Shown here piece after piece: positions 52,313-60,405 of a DNA stretch of 64,000 nucleotides (position 1 is the first letter of the stretch; every line of letters starts with the position of its first letter). A program made the translations under genes and the position numbers. This DNA is from Sulfurovum indicum (lineage in GTDB: Bacteria; Campylobacterota; Campylobacteria; Campylobacterales; Sulfurovaceae): positions 744,001 through 808,000 of the forward strand of contig NZ_CP063164.1 of NCBI RefSeq assembly GCF_014931715.1. Direction: 5' to 3'. The notes beneath the pieces were generated by a model, which made no database searches, was not told where the DNA came from, and saw nothing but the letters and a program-made list of their open reading frames with translations.

Positions 52313-53506
52313 ATGGCAATAGAGACATTGACATCAACAGAAGAGTTTAAAAAACTGGTAGCGGAGACGACTTCACAGAAGGGGTACAGAGAGCCGGTTG
52401 CATTTGGTATTGCCAGAGTGGACAGAGGACAGAAGAATGCGGAGAAAGTACTTCAGGCAAGCTTCCCCCTGATCAACTGGAAAGAGAACTTCGGTTCGGC
52501 AGCAGTATTCATCAAGGCACTTCAGGAGGCTAAGTGTGATGTTGATTTCAGCGGCAGTGAGTTTGTAGCGACTATCAATGACAACTTTGTAGCCAATGCG
52601 ATGGCTGCATTTGCACCCTATGCAGCAGAAGCGACAGGTGATGCACACAGAAATGTGCAGGTGATCAAAGCACTGGCAAACATGGAAGATATTGGTAAAG
52701 ACTACCGCATTGTATTCCTTTTTGAAGATGCGGCACCTCAGAGTGTAGAAGCGGTCTATCTCAAGCTTTATGCTCTTTCTCTGAGAAAAGCAGAGCTTAG
52801 AAAAGTCAATCTCAACGGTGCATTCGGTATTCTCTCCAATGTGGCATGGGTAGGCAACACACCGTATGAACTGGAGTGGCTGCGAGAAAATGAGATCGAG
52901 ATGAAACTGAACGGTACCTATCCGGCAGTCGACTCTGTAGACAAGTTCCCGAGATTCCTTCAGCACATCATTCCTGATGACAATACGCGTATCCTTGATG
53001 CATCCAAAGTACGTATGGGAGCACAGCTTGCAGCCGGTACGACAGTGATGCCGGGAGCCTCCTACATCAACTTCAATGCCGGAACGCTCGGACCGGTCAT
53101 GGTTGAAGGACGTATCTCATCTTCGGCGATCGTGGGCAGCGGTTCGGATGTCGGAGGGGGTGCGAGTATCCTCGGTGTCCTTTCCGGAACGGACGGCAAT
53201 CCTATCAGCATCGGAGAGAATACCCTGCTTGGTGCCAACTCGGTAACAGGTCTGCCGGTAGGTGACGGATGTATTGTGGATGCGGGTGTAACGATCCTTG
53301 CAGGAACGAAGATCAAGATCTCACCTGAAGAGCTGGAGAAGATCAAAGCAGCGAATCCGGATGCAGAACTTGAAGAGAAAACAACTTTCAAGGGAGAAGA
53401 GCTCCAGGGGCTCAACGGTATCCACTACAGACAGAACTCACTGACCGGTGAGACCATTGCACGCAGAAGTACGCGTGAAGTAAAGCTTAATGCCGACCTC
53501 CATTAA
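52313..53506 (+). CDS. dapD: 2,3,4,5-tetrahydropyridine-2,6-dicarboxylate N-succinyltransferase
   Basis: Lysine and diaminopimelate pathway enzyme. ATG 52313 (MAIETLTSTEEFKK) is chosen because CAGGAGT precedes it; the frame is open upstream to 52232 but that part lies over the promoter. 397 residues, the long type found in Campylobacterota and gammaproteobacterial DapD-like groups. The N-terminal domain has QASFPLINWKENFGSAAVF; the C-terminal left-handed beta-helix has VMVEGRISSSAIVGSGSDVGGGASILGVLSGTDGNPISIG and LLGANSVTGLPVGDGCIVDAGV. Confidence 0.95.
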   Translation: MAIETLTSTEEFKKLVAETTSQKGYREPVAFGIARVDRGQKNAEKVLQASFPLINWKENFGSAAVFIKALQEAKCDVDFSGSEFVATINDNFVANAMAAFAPYAAEATGDAHRNVQVIKALANMEDIGKDYRIVFLFEDAAPQSVEAVYLKLYALSLRKAELRKVNLNGAFGILSNVAWVGNTPYELEWLRENEIEMKLNGTYPAVDSVDKFPRFLQHIIPDDNTRILDASKVRMGAQLAAGTTVMPGASYINFNAGTLGPVMVEGRISSSAIVGSGSDVGGGASILGVLSGTDGNPISIGENTLLGANSVTGLPVGDGCIVDAGVTILAGTKIKISPEELEKIKAANPDAELEEKTTFKGEELQGLNGIHYRQNSLTGETIARRSTREVKLNADLH

Positions 53507-53508
53507 CA

Positions 53509-53536
53509 TGTAGGGGTCGATCTTGTGTCGACCCTT
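53509..53536. repeat. Dispersed TAGGGGTCGA palindrome after dapD
   Basis: GGGTCGA (53514-53520), loop TCTTGTG, TCGACCC (53528-53534) preceded by TGTAG. Forms a hairpin just after the dapD stop and is one unit of a repeat type also present at 55622-55669. Confidence 0.65.
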
Positions 53537-53571
53537 GAGAAAGATAATATCTTCCCATACGGAGATTAAAT

Positions 53572-53814
53572 ATGAACGATGAAGATAAAAAGCTTTTAAA
53601 ACAGGTCACCCTCCTTGGTATACTCAAAAAGCATAAAGGTGAAGGGCTGGATGATGTTATCGGGATGCTGATCGACTCTGGCAGCTACTCGCAGAGTGAA
53701 GCAAAAAAGCTTGTGAAAGAGCTCAAACGTGAAGGGCTTATTAACTCCATGGGCAACCTGACGATGAAGGGGCATGCCAGGGCCAAAGAGGCTGAAGCAA
53801 AGTTCAAACAGTAA
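53572..53814 (+). CDS. Small conserved-looking protein, paralogue A (80 aa)
   Basis: 80 residues, acidic and basic mixed, helical, no membrane segment. DKKLLKQVTLLGILKKHKGEGLDDVIGML and YSQSEAKKLVKELKREGLINSMGNLTMKGHARAKEAEAKFKQ suggest a small winged-helix fold: three helices and a short beta wing (LINSMGNLTMKG). It pairs with the next ORF, which shares the same layout. GGAG precedes the ATG. Function unknown. Confidence 0.75.
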   Translation: MNDEDKKLLKQVTLLGILKKHKGEGLDDVIGMLIDSGSYSQSEAKKLVKELKREGLINSMGNLTMKGHARAKEAEAKFKQ

Positions 53815-53826
53815 GAAGGGACACAT

Positions 53827-54066
53827 ATGAATGCAGATGATATAGATATTCTGAAGAAGGTGACGCTTCTTGGTATTATGAACAAAAAGCCTGATGAGAC
53901 ACTGAAAGATATCCAGGTGATGCTGGTGGCAACAGGTATGTACAATATGAAAGAGGCAAAGCAGATCTTCAAGCAGCTGAAGGCGGAAAAGTACCTGATG
54001 GACGGGCAGCTGACCCTGAAAGGGCTGACAGGTGCGAAGGAAGCGGAAGCACTTTTCAAGCAGTGA
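53827..54066 (+). CDS. Small conserved-looking protein, paralogue B (79 aa)
   Basis: 79 residues, clearly related to the upstream ORF: shared KVTLLGI, MLxxxGxY, EAKxxxKxLKxE, LTLKG and KEAEAxFKQ. The tandem pair is 12 nt apart and probably arose by duplication. Winged-helix-like; could be a DNA-binding pair or a heterodimer. A large TAGTGAT array begins directly after its stop codon. Confidence 0.75.
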   Translation: MNADDIDILKKVTLLGIMNKKPDETLKDIQVMLVATGMYNMKEAKQIFKQLKAEKYLMDGQLTLKGLTGAKEAEALFKQ

Positions 54067-54303
54067 AAAGTGTAGTGGTAGTTGCGAGTGATAGAGGGCG
54101 CTTCGCGCTGGATTCAGCGTTGAGCGTTCAGCGTTCAGGATGCGTGTGGCACAGTGATAGAGACGCTTTGCTTAGTGATAGTTGATAGTGATAGTGATAG
54201 TGATAGTGGGGAGTGATAGTTTTTAGTGATAGTGATAGTGGGGAGTGATAGTGACAGTTGGTAGGGGGTGTATAAAATTTTTATCACTATCTACTATCAC
54301 TTT
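54067..54303 (+). repeat. Composite TAGTGAT array with GCGC-TTC-GCGC hairpin and inverted end
   Basis: Fills the 254-bp gap before the S4 gene. TAGTGGTAGTTG and AGTGATAG units (from 54072) are followed by the hairpin GCGCTTCGCGC (54098-54108), then TTCAGCG, TTGAGCG, TTCAGCG, TTCAGGA (54113-54140), GACGCTTTGC (54162-54171), and a long run of AGTGATAGTGATAG. At 54282-54303 the repeat is in the opposite orientation (TATCACTATCTACTATCACT), so it can pair with the upstream units. Confidence 0.82.
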
Positions 54304-54320
54304 CGATGAAAGGAGAAGTG

Positions 54321-54566
54321 ATGCGTGTAGATAAATGGCTCAGTGCGGTGAATGTGGTCAAGCGCAGGACCATTGCGACCGATATGCTCAAGAGCGGGGT
54401 GGTCTATGTCAACGGGCAAAAGGCAAAGGCTTCGAAGGATGTGAAGGTCGGAGACAGGATCACGATCGAGTATCTGAAAGGACCGAGATCGTATGAGGTG
54501 CTTCAGATACCGATGACCAAGACGATCCCGAAGAGTCAGAAAGAGGAGTATGTGAAAGAACTTTGA
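54321..54566 (+). CDS. S4-domain RNA-binding protein
   Basis: 81 residues from ATG 54321 (GGAGAAGTG before it); the frame is open to 54306. MRVDKWLSAVNVVKRRTIATDMLKSGVVYVNGQKAKASKDVKVGD is a complete S4 domain of the HslR/YbcJ/RqcP kind. Such proteins bind structured RNA, often on stalled 50S subunits. It is isolated from other translation genes by repeat arrays on both sides. Confidence 0.9.
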   Translation: MRVDKWLSAVNVVKRRTIATDMLKSGVVYVNGQKAKASKDVKVGDRITIEYLKGPRSYEVLQIPMTKTIPKSQKEEYVKEL

Positions 54567-54580
54567 GAGTTCTTTCGCAT

Positions 54581-54636
54581 ACAGTGATAGTAGCTAGTGA
54601 TAGTGATGGTGGAGAGTGATAGTGAGAGTGAGGAAG
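54581..54636 (+). repeat. TAGTGAT array abutting the trpD start
   Basis: AGTGATAGTAGCTAGTGATA and GTGATGGTGGAGAGTGATAG units continue to AGTGAGAGTGAGGAAG, ending one base before the trpD ATG. The AGGAAG at 54631-54636 may serve as ribosome site. Confidence 0.75.
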
Positions 54637-54637
54637 A

Positions 54638-55621
54638 ATGAACATCAAAGAACAATTCGAAAGACTGTTTAACAACGAGATGGAAGAAACAGAGGCGCGT
54701 CAGTTCCTCATTGACCTTTATGAAAAAGGAGAGAGCGGAGAAGATATCGCCGCAGCGGCTTCGGTGATGCGCGAGCACTCTGTAAAGCTTCCTCTCTCTG
54801 ATGAACTCAGAGCAAAAGCGATCGATGTAGTCGGTACGGGCGGAGACAGAAGCGGTTCGTTCAACATCTCTACCACCGTTTCCCTCCTGCTTGCTTCCAT
54901 GGGGTGTGTGGTAGCCAAGCACGGGAACCGTTCCATTACTTCCAATTCGGGTTCAGCAGATGTGCTGGAAGCACTGGGTATCAATCTGAACCTTCCTGTG
55001 GAGGCACAGATCAGAATGCTTGAAGAGACAGGTTTCGCATTTATCTTTGCCATGAACCATCATCCTGCCATGAAACATATCATGCCGGTGAGAAAGTCGA
55101 TAGAGCACCGTACCATCTTCAATATTCTGGGACCGCTTACCAACCCTGCCGGAGCAGGAAAATATCTGCTTGGCGTGTTCGATCCGGACTTTATAAAACG
55201 CATGGCTGAAGCGCTTCTGGAACTTGATACAGAGCGTGCATTCGTGGTCAGCAGCCATGACGGGATGGATGAGATCTCCCTGGCATGCAGCAGCTCTTTT
55301 GCCTATGTAGAGAACGGACGCATTCTGGAAGGGGAGATAGACCCTGCTGCCTTTGGCTTCTCAAAAGCGCCCAAAGAGGAGATACTCGGAGGGGATGCGC
55401 AACATAATGCACAGATCACCAGAGAGATCCTCTCCGGTGTGGAGCAGGGCCCGAAACGTGACATTGTTCTGCTTAATGCTGCCTATGCGCTTTTTGCCGA
55501 TGGCAGTGTACGGGACATTCAGGAAGCGGTAGAAAAGGCAAAAGATGCCATAGCCAGCGGTAAAGCTGCAGCGCATCTGCAGAAGGTGGCGGATGTGAGC
55601 CAGTCATTGGTGATCGCGTAG
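54638..55621 (+). CDS. trpD: Anthranilate phosphoribosyltransferase
   Basis: Tryptophan pathway: joins anthranilate and PRPP. 327 residues. AIDVVGTGGDRSGSFNISTTVSLLLASMG is the PRPP-binding GTGGD region, KHGNRSITSNSGSADVLEALGINL follows, and HPAMKHIMPVRKSIEHRTIFNILGPLTNPAG is the anthranilate-site block. It stands alone, without other trp genes. Confidence 0.95.
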   Translation: MNIKEQFERLFNNEMEETEARQFLIDLYEKGESGEDIAAAASVMREHSVKLPLSDELRAKAIDVVGTGGDRSGSFNISTTVSLLLASMGCVVAKHGNRSITSNSGSADVLEALGINLNLPVEAQIRMLEETGFAFIFAMNHHPAMKHIMPVRKSIEHRTIFNILGPLTNPAGAGKYLLGVFDPDFIKRMAEALLELDTERAFVVSSHDGMDEISLACSSSFAYVENGRILEGEIDPAAFGFSKAPKEEILGGDAQHNAQITREILSGVEQGPKRDIVLLNAAYALFADGSVRDIQEAVEKAKDAIASGKAAAHLQKVADVSQSLVIA

Positions 55622-55669
55622 GGGATCGGTCTTGTGCCGACCGGGGCAGGCATAAAACCTGCCCCTACA
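55622..55669. repeat. Dispersed double palindrome after trpD
   Basis: GGTC-TTGTGCC-GACC type stem (55628-55642) followed by GGGGCAGG (55643-55650), loop CATAAAA, CCTGCCCC (55658-55665) and TACA. Such TAGGGGC/CTGCCCCTACA palindromes are interspersed in many bacterial genomes and may act as transcription-end hairpins. Nothing else is apparent up to 55765. Confidence 0.7.
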
Positions 55670-55765
55670 TACATCAACAAGAATAAGAATGGCTGAAACA
55701 AGCCAAAAACTCAGGTAGGGTACCCACAAGGGAGACCTCTGCAGATATTCATAAGTAGGAACAAA

Positions 55766-56179
55766 ATGAGTAAAGAGATAAGAGCATCCCTGTCGGAACT
55801 TGACAAAGTAGTCAGTTACCTGGAAGAGACACTTCCTGCCAATGCGATCGTATTCCTCAGAGGAGATCTTGCTGCGGGCAAGACCACGCTGACCCAGGCC
55901 ATAGCCAAAGCCAGGGGTGTGGAAGGGGAAGTGACCTCTCCGACCTTCTCTTTGCAGCACTGTTACGGTGAAGACCTCTGCCACTACGATCTTTACCGTC
56001 TGGAGCATGAGGAGTTCATGCAGATGGGGCTTTTTGAAGAGTTTGAGAAGCCGGGATGGCATATGGTCGAGTGGGGAAGCGATGCACTCAAAGCATTCTT
56101 AGAAGGGGTTGGTTATAATGTGGCCATTGTAGAGATCACTCCCCATGATCAGAGAAGAATATACAGGATAGAAACCTAA
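55766..56179 (+). CDS. tsaE: tRNA threonylcarbamoyladenosine biosynthesis ATPase
   Basis: 137 residues. P-loop FLRGDLAAGKTTLTQAIAKA, then VTSPTFSLQHCYG with the second conserved Thr, HYDLYRLEHEEFMQMGLFEEF as the Walker B-like acidic segment and MVEWGSD. Acts with TsaB and TsaD in t6A formation. Its stop shares a base with the lptB ATG (TAATG). Confidence 0.93.
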   Translation: MSKEIRASLSELDKVVSYLEETLPANAIVFLRGDLAAGKTTLTQAIAKARGVEGEVTSPTFSLQHCYGEDLCHYDLYRLEHEEFMQMGLFEEFEKPGWHMVEWGSDALKAFLEGVGYNVAIVEITPHDQRRIYRIET

Positions 56180-56901
56180 TGCACACACTTGAAGCCAGAA
56201 GTCTCTCCAAAACCATCAAAAAGACCAAGATCGTCCATGATATCTCACTCAAGGTAAAAAGCAAAGAGATCGTCGGCCTGTTGGGGCCGAACGGTGCAGG
56301 TAAGACCACTTCTTTCTATATGGTATGCGGATTGACCGGAGTGACTGAAGGAGAGGTGTTCCTGGACGGGGAGAACATTACAGCACTGCCTCTGAGCAGA
56401 CGTGCACAGATGGGGATAGGATATCTTCCCCAGGAGTCGAGTATCTTCAAGGACCTGACGGTAGAGGAGAATCTGCTTATTGCCGCAGAAGCACTGCGCC
56501 TGCCTGAAGAGACGGTTCAGCCCCGTATTGAGAAACTTTTGGAGATCTTCAATATAGAACCGATACGTGCACGCATGGGTATTCGCCTGAGCGGAGGTGA
56601 GCGACGGCGTGTGGAGATCGCACGGGCACTGGTGGGAGAGCCGAAATTCCTGCTGCTTGATGAACCTTTCGCCGGTGTCGATCCTATTGCCGTACTTGAC
56701 ATTCAAAATATCATTCGCCAACTGGTGGAGCTGGATATGGGTATACTGATCACAGATCACAACGTGCGTGAAACACTGGGAATATGTAACCGTGCCTATG
56801 TGATGCGAAGCGGGGAGATGCTTGCTTCGGGCAGCAGTGACGAGATCGCCAATGATGAAAATGTCCGCAGGTACTATCTGGGAGAGCACTTTACATTCTA
56901 G
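56179..56901 (+). CDS. lptB: LPS export ABC transporter ATP-binding protein
   Basis: 240 residues. Walker A LLGPNGAGKTTSFYMVCGL, Q-loop GYLPQESSIFKDLTVEENL, signature LSGGERRRVEIARAL, Walker B FLLLDEPFAGVDP, H-loop ITDHNVRETLGICNRAYVM. Standard LptB length. It powers the transfer of lipopolysaccharide from the inner membrane to the Lpt bridge. Confidence 0.94.
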   Translation: MHTLEARSLSKTIKKTKIVHDISLKVKSKEIVGLLGPNGAGKTTSFYMVCGLTGVTEGEVFLDGENITALPLSRRAQMGIGYLPQESSIFKDLTVEENLLIAAEALRLPEETVQPRIEKLLEIFNIEPIRARMGIRLSGGERRRVEIARALVGEPKFLLLDEPFAGVDPIAVLDIQNIIRQLVELDMGILITDHNVRETLGICNRAYVMRSGEMLASGSSDEIANDENVRRYYLGEHFTF

Positions 56902-56977
56902 AGACTAGAGAGGATCTCAGGTATCAAAGCTGGTTCTCTTACCGGTCCGCGGGCTTTTCAAAACGCCTTTCCAGGTA

Positions 56978-57757
56978 TTGAACAGGAGAAGAAAACTGAA
57001 ACTTTCTGATGTGAGAAGCATGCTTGAAACAGAAGCAGCCAGGCGTAACGATCTTTCGGAACTCTCTTATGAGAAACCCGATCCGCTCTTTGTTGCTTCA
57101 CGCTGGAAAGATGAATCCGTCGCATTGATCTGTGCGCTTTTCGCCTATGGCAATGCCGGGCAGATCGTCAAATTCCTGGAGAGTCTTGATTTTGCACTTC
57201 TGGATGCAAGTGAAGAGGAGATCTCTGTCTCATTGCAGAAACACTACTACCGCTTTCAAAAACCTGAAGATGTTGCAGCACTTTTTATAGCACTCAAGCG
57301 TTTGAAAGAGGTAGAGAGCGTTGAAGATCTTTTTTATGAGGGATACAGAAAAGAGGGGAATATTCTCGATGGTCTGTGGCACTTTATCGGGACATTGAGG
57401 CGCGTTTACCCGCATACCTCCTACGGTTACGATTTTCTTACCGGAAAAATCCCCAAAAACCCGGCTTCAGCCGGAACATACAAACGTTACATGATGTATC
57501 TGCGCTGGATGGTCCGTGACGATGCACTGGATATGGGACTGTGGTCAAAGATCAAAAAGAGGGATCTGCTGATGCCGCTTGATACACATACCTTCACAGT
57601 AGCAAAAAAGCTGAAGCTTCTGAAACGGAAAAGTTACGATATGAAAGCAGTGACCGAACTGACAGAAGTATTCAGAAGATGGGACCGGGAAGATCCTGTG
57701 AAGTACGACTTTGCGCTCTATCGTATCGGACAGGAAAAAATTCTATCTATTCATTAA
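56978..57757 (+). CDS. TIGR02757 family protein (DUF2400)
   Basis: About 259 residues. LFVASRWKDESVALICALFAYGNAGQIVKFL, YRFQKPEDVAALFIALKRL, YMMYLRWMVRDDALDMGLW and LLMPLDTHTFTVAKKLKLL are the family blocks; the layout resembles the helix-hairpin-helix DNA glycosylase group, but no activity is known. The start is uncertain: TTG 56978 is used here, and AGGAG at 56982-56986 suggests a start slightly later, while the first ATG is 57020. Confidence 0.85.
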   Translation: MNRRRKLKLSDVRSMLETEAARRNDLSELSYEKPDPLFVASRWKDESVALICALFAYGNAGQIVKFLESLDFALLDASEEEISVSLQKHYYRFQKPEDVAALFIALKRLKEVESVEDLFYEGYRKEGNILDGLWHFIGTLRRVYPHTSYGYDFLTGKIPKNPASAGTYKRYMMYLRWMVRDDALDMGLWSKIKKRDLLMPLDTHTFTVAKKLKLLKRKSYDMKAVTELTEVFRRWDREDPVKYDFALYRIGQEKILSIH

Positions 57758-57786
57758 AATTAACCCGTAATTTAGTGCTTTTTATG

Positions 57787-57816
57787 TAAAATACAGCAAA
57801 TTATAACAAGAGGATG
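57787..57816 (+). promoter_or_regulatory. Putative -10 box and ribosome site of atpB
   Basis: TAAAAT at 57787-57792 within an AT-rich stretch, and AAGAGGA at 57808-57814, 6 nt before the ATG. Confidence 0.45.
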
Positions 57817-57820
57817 TTTT

Positions 57821-58540
57821 ATGGAAGGTGTATTTACTTACCTAGGCGTGATTTTCGGACATGGACAGATGCTGTTCGTTGCCCACCTTGTACTGGTGGC
57901 GGGAATTATTCTGTTCATTGCAAAATCAGCGACAAAAAGTCTAAGAGCTGTACCGACAGGTGCACAGAATGTAATGGAAGCTTACCTTGGCGGTGTGGTT
58001 GCTATGGGTAAAGATGTGATCGGTGAAGAGTTGGCAAGAAAGTACCTTCCGCTTGTTGCGGCAGTAGGGCTTTTCATTTTTGTTTCGAACGTGATCGGTA
58101 TTATTCCCGGTTTTGAATCCCCGACCTCCAACATCAATATTACACTGCCTTTGGCATTGATGGTATTCTTCTACTACAACTATGAAGGTATCAGAAAGCA
58201 GGGTGTGGTACACTACTTTGCACACTTTGCAGGGCCGGTAAAACTTCTTGCGCCTTTGATGTTCCCGATCGAGATCGTTTCACATATTTCAAGAATCATC
58301 TCTCTCAGTTTCCGTTTGTTCGGTAACATTAAAGGGGATGACCTTTTCCTGTGGGTACTCTTGATGCTGGTCCCATTCATTGCACCGCTTCCGGCATATC
58401 TCCTGCTTACATTCTCTGCGCTGCTTCAGACATTCGTTTTCATGATCCTTATCTACGTTTACCTTGCAGGTGCTGTAGCGATCGATGAAGAGCATGAAAC
58501 AGCACCAAACCCTGCAGCCGACACTATGGGTGCTGTGTAA
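57821..58540 (+). CDS. atpB: F0F1 ATP synthase subunit a
   Basis: 239 residues, five to six membrane helices. [35 protein letters not shown] is the conserved first part. [22 protein letters not shown] carries the essential Arg of the proton half-channel (SLSFRLFGN), and [25 protein letters not shown] is the last helix pair. In Campylobacterota atpB stands apart from the other atp genes, as here. Confidence 0.95.
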   Translation: MEGVFTYLGVIFGHGQMLFVAHLVLVAGIILFIAKSATKSLRAVPTGAQNVMEAYLGGVVAMGKDVIGEELARKYLPLVAAVGLFIFVSNVIGIIPGFESPTSNINITLPLALMVFFYYNYEGIRKQGVVHYFAHFAGPVKLLAPLMFPIEIVSHISRIISLSFRLFGNIKGDDLFLWVLLMLVPFIAPLPAYLLLTFSALLQTFVFMILIYVYLAGAVAIDEEHETAPNPAADTMGAV

Positions 58541-58545
58541 CGCTG

Positions 58546-58815
58546 ATGCGGTTTGAGAACAGAACACTTGGTTTTGTGATCAATTTTCTTTTAGGTGTTG
58601 CCTGGGCCGTTATGCTTATAGGCGCACTGACCTCTTTTCTCTCTTTTTACGAAAGCAGTATTCTCTTTGCCGTTATCTCTGCACTGATAGGAGCAACGCC
58701 CGGTCTGCTGGGTGTACTTGCGCTGGAGTATTTCATCACTGACAAAGAGAAACTGTCAGAACTGAAGAAGCAGACGAAACTGCTTGAAAAGCTTGCAGAT
58801 CAGAAAGAGGGTTAA
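58546..58815 (+). CDS. Small two-helix membrane protein
   Basis: 89 residues. Two hydrophobic segments (FVINFLLGVAWAVMLIGAL and ILFAVISALIGATPGLLGVLALEYF) and a charged C-terminal helix (KEKLSELKKQTKLLEKLADQK). It starts 5 nt after atpB and is probably co-transcribed. No known family recognised; an assembly factor for the ATP synthase is conceivable but unproven. Confidence 0.75.
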   Translation: MRFENRTLGFVINFLLGVAWAVMLIGALTSFLSFYESSILFAVISALIGATPGLLGVLALEYFITDKEKLSELKKQTKLLEKLADQKEG

Positions 58816-58877
58816 GAATTAGGAAAGGTTTGCTGCATGATCGTTCTTAACTCTTAACTCTTAACTCTTAACTCTTC
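58811..58877 (+). repeat. TTAACTC x4 heptad array with inverted flanks
   Basis: Four perfect TTAACTC units at 58847-58874. GTTAAGAA (58811-58818) is inversely repeated by TTCTTAAC at the array start (58844-58851), and TTAGGAA by TTCCTAA just after it, so the gap can form a hairpin before gatB. Confidence 0.8.
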
Positions 58878-58904
58878 CTAAACTGCATCAAATAACCAAA
58901 ACGC

Positions 58905-58910
58905 TATAAT
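58905..58910 (+). promoter_or_regulatory. -10 box of gatB
   Basis: TATAAT, 40 nt before the ATG; GAAGGAAAA gives the ribosome site. Confidence 0.6.
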
Positions 58911-58950
58911 ATCTTCTAATTTAACACCTACGTTTTGAAGGAAAATCACT

Positions 58951-60381
58951 ATGTTTGAAACCGTTATCGGTCTTGAAGTTCACGTTCAACTCAACACGAA
59001 AACCAAACTCTTCTGCTCTTGTCCAACCTCATTTGCCGAGCACCAGAACAGCAATACCTGTCCAACCTGCCTTGCACTTCCGGGAGCTTTGCCTGTGGTG
59101 AACAAGGAAGCGGCTATGAAGGCGATGAGACTGGGCTATGCACTCAATGCAACAGTCAACCATGATTCGACATTTGACAGAAAATCCTACTTTTATCCGG
59201 ACAGTCCTTCCGCGTACCAGATCACACAGCTTACCAAAGCGATCGTACAGAACGGGGAGCTCTACATCGATCTGGAAGACGGGTCTCAAAAGCGTGTAGG
59301 GATCACCCAGGCGCACCTGGAGGCAGATGCAGGAAAGAACATGCATGAGGGAGACCACTCCAAAGTCGATCTCAACCGTGCAGGGACACCGCTTATCGAG
59401 ATCGTCTCTGCTCCGGATATGAGAAGTTCGGATGAAGCGGTTGCCTACCTGAAAAAGCTCCATGCTACTGTACGCTATCTTGATATCTCCGATGCAAATA
59501 TGCAGGAGGGGTCGTTCAGATGTGATGTGAATGTCTCGATCCGTCCCAAAGGACAGGAGGAGTACGGCACCAGAGTAGAGATCAAAAATATCAACTCTTT
59601 CCGTTTTGTGGCACAGGCGATCGCATATGAGGTGCAAAGACAGATAGAAGCATATGAGGATGGGGTCTATGACCAGGAGGTCGTACAGGAGACAAGACTC
59701 TGGAATGTAGCCGAAGGGGTGACCAGATCAATGAGAGGGAAAGAGGAAGCGGCAGACTACCGTTACTTCCCTGACCCTGACCTCAGACCGCTTATCGTGA
59801 CAGAGGAGATGATCGAAGAGGCGAAAAAGATCCCTGAGATGCCTGATGAAAAAGTGAAGCGTTATGTTGAAGAGCTTGGTATCAAAAGAGATGATGCCCT
59901 TGTCATCACATCTGTCAAAGAGATGGCATACTATTTCGAAGAGATGCTCTCACACGGTGCGGTTGCCAAGACAGCAGTGACCTGGTTAACCTCGGAACTG
60001 CTCGGGCGTTTGAACAAAGCCGGTCTTTCAATCGAAGCATCACCGGTAGATGCAAAGACGCTGGGGACTCTGGTCTCAAAGATCGCAGATGATACCATCT
60101 CCGGGAAAGGTGCCAAAGAGGTACTGGACTATATGATGGAGAATGAGAGTCGTGATGTTGATGCGATCATTGATGAACTTGGTCTGGCACAGGTAAGCGA
60201 TGACGGTGCGATCTTGGCACTCATCGATGAGATACTGGCTGCAAATGAGGAGAAAGTTGAACAATACAAAGCAGGAAAAGAGAAGCTTTTCGGCTTCTTT
60301 GTCGGACAGACGATGAAGGCAAGCAAAGGTTCGGCCAATCCTGCCAAGGTGAACGAGTTGCTTAAACAGCGGCTTGCATAA
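58951..60381 (+). CDS. gatB: Asp/Glu-tRNA amidotransferase subunit B
   Basis: 476 residues. [40 protein letters not shown] (zinc Cys pairs), [16 protein letters not shown] (usual YPDLPKGYQI), [63 protein letters not shown], and a C-terminal YqeY-like tail domain ([27 protein letters not shown]). Amidates misacylated Glu-tRNA(Gln)/Asp-tRNA(Asn). Confidence 0.97.
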   Translation: MFETVIGLEVHVQLNTKTKLFCSCPTSFAEHQNSNTCPTCLALPGALPVVNKEAAMKAMRLGYALNATVNHDSTFDRKSYFYPDSPSAYQITQLTKAIVQNGELYIDLEDGSQKRVGITQAHLEADAGKNMHEGDHSKVDLNRAGTPLIEIVSAPDMRSSDEAVAYLKKLHATVRYLDISDANMQEGSFRCDVNVSIRPKGQEEYGTRVEIKNINSFRFVAQAIAYEVQRQIEAYEDGVYDQEVVQETRLWNVAEGVTRSMRGKEEAADYRYFPDPDLRPLIVTEEMIEEAKKIPEMPDEKVKRYVEELGIKRDDALVITSVKEMAYYFEEMLSHGAVAKTAVTWLTSELLGRLNKAGLSIEASPVDAKTLGTLVSKIADDTISGKGAKEVLDYMMENESRDVDAIIDELGLAQVSDDGAILALIDEILAANEEKVEQYKAGKEKLFGFFVGQTMKASKGSANPAKVNELLKQRLA

Positions 60382-60405
60382 CCTGCCTTAAAGGAGAAAC
60401 GGGAA

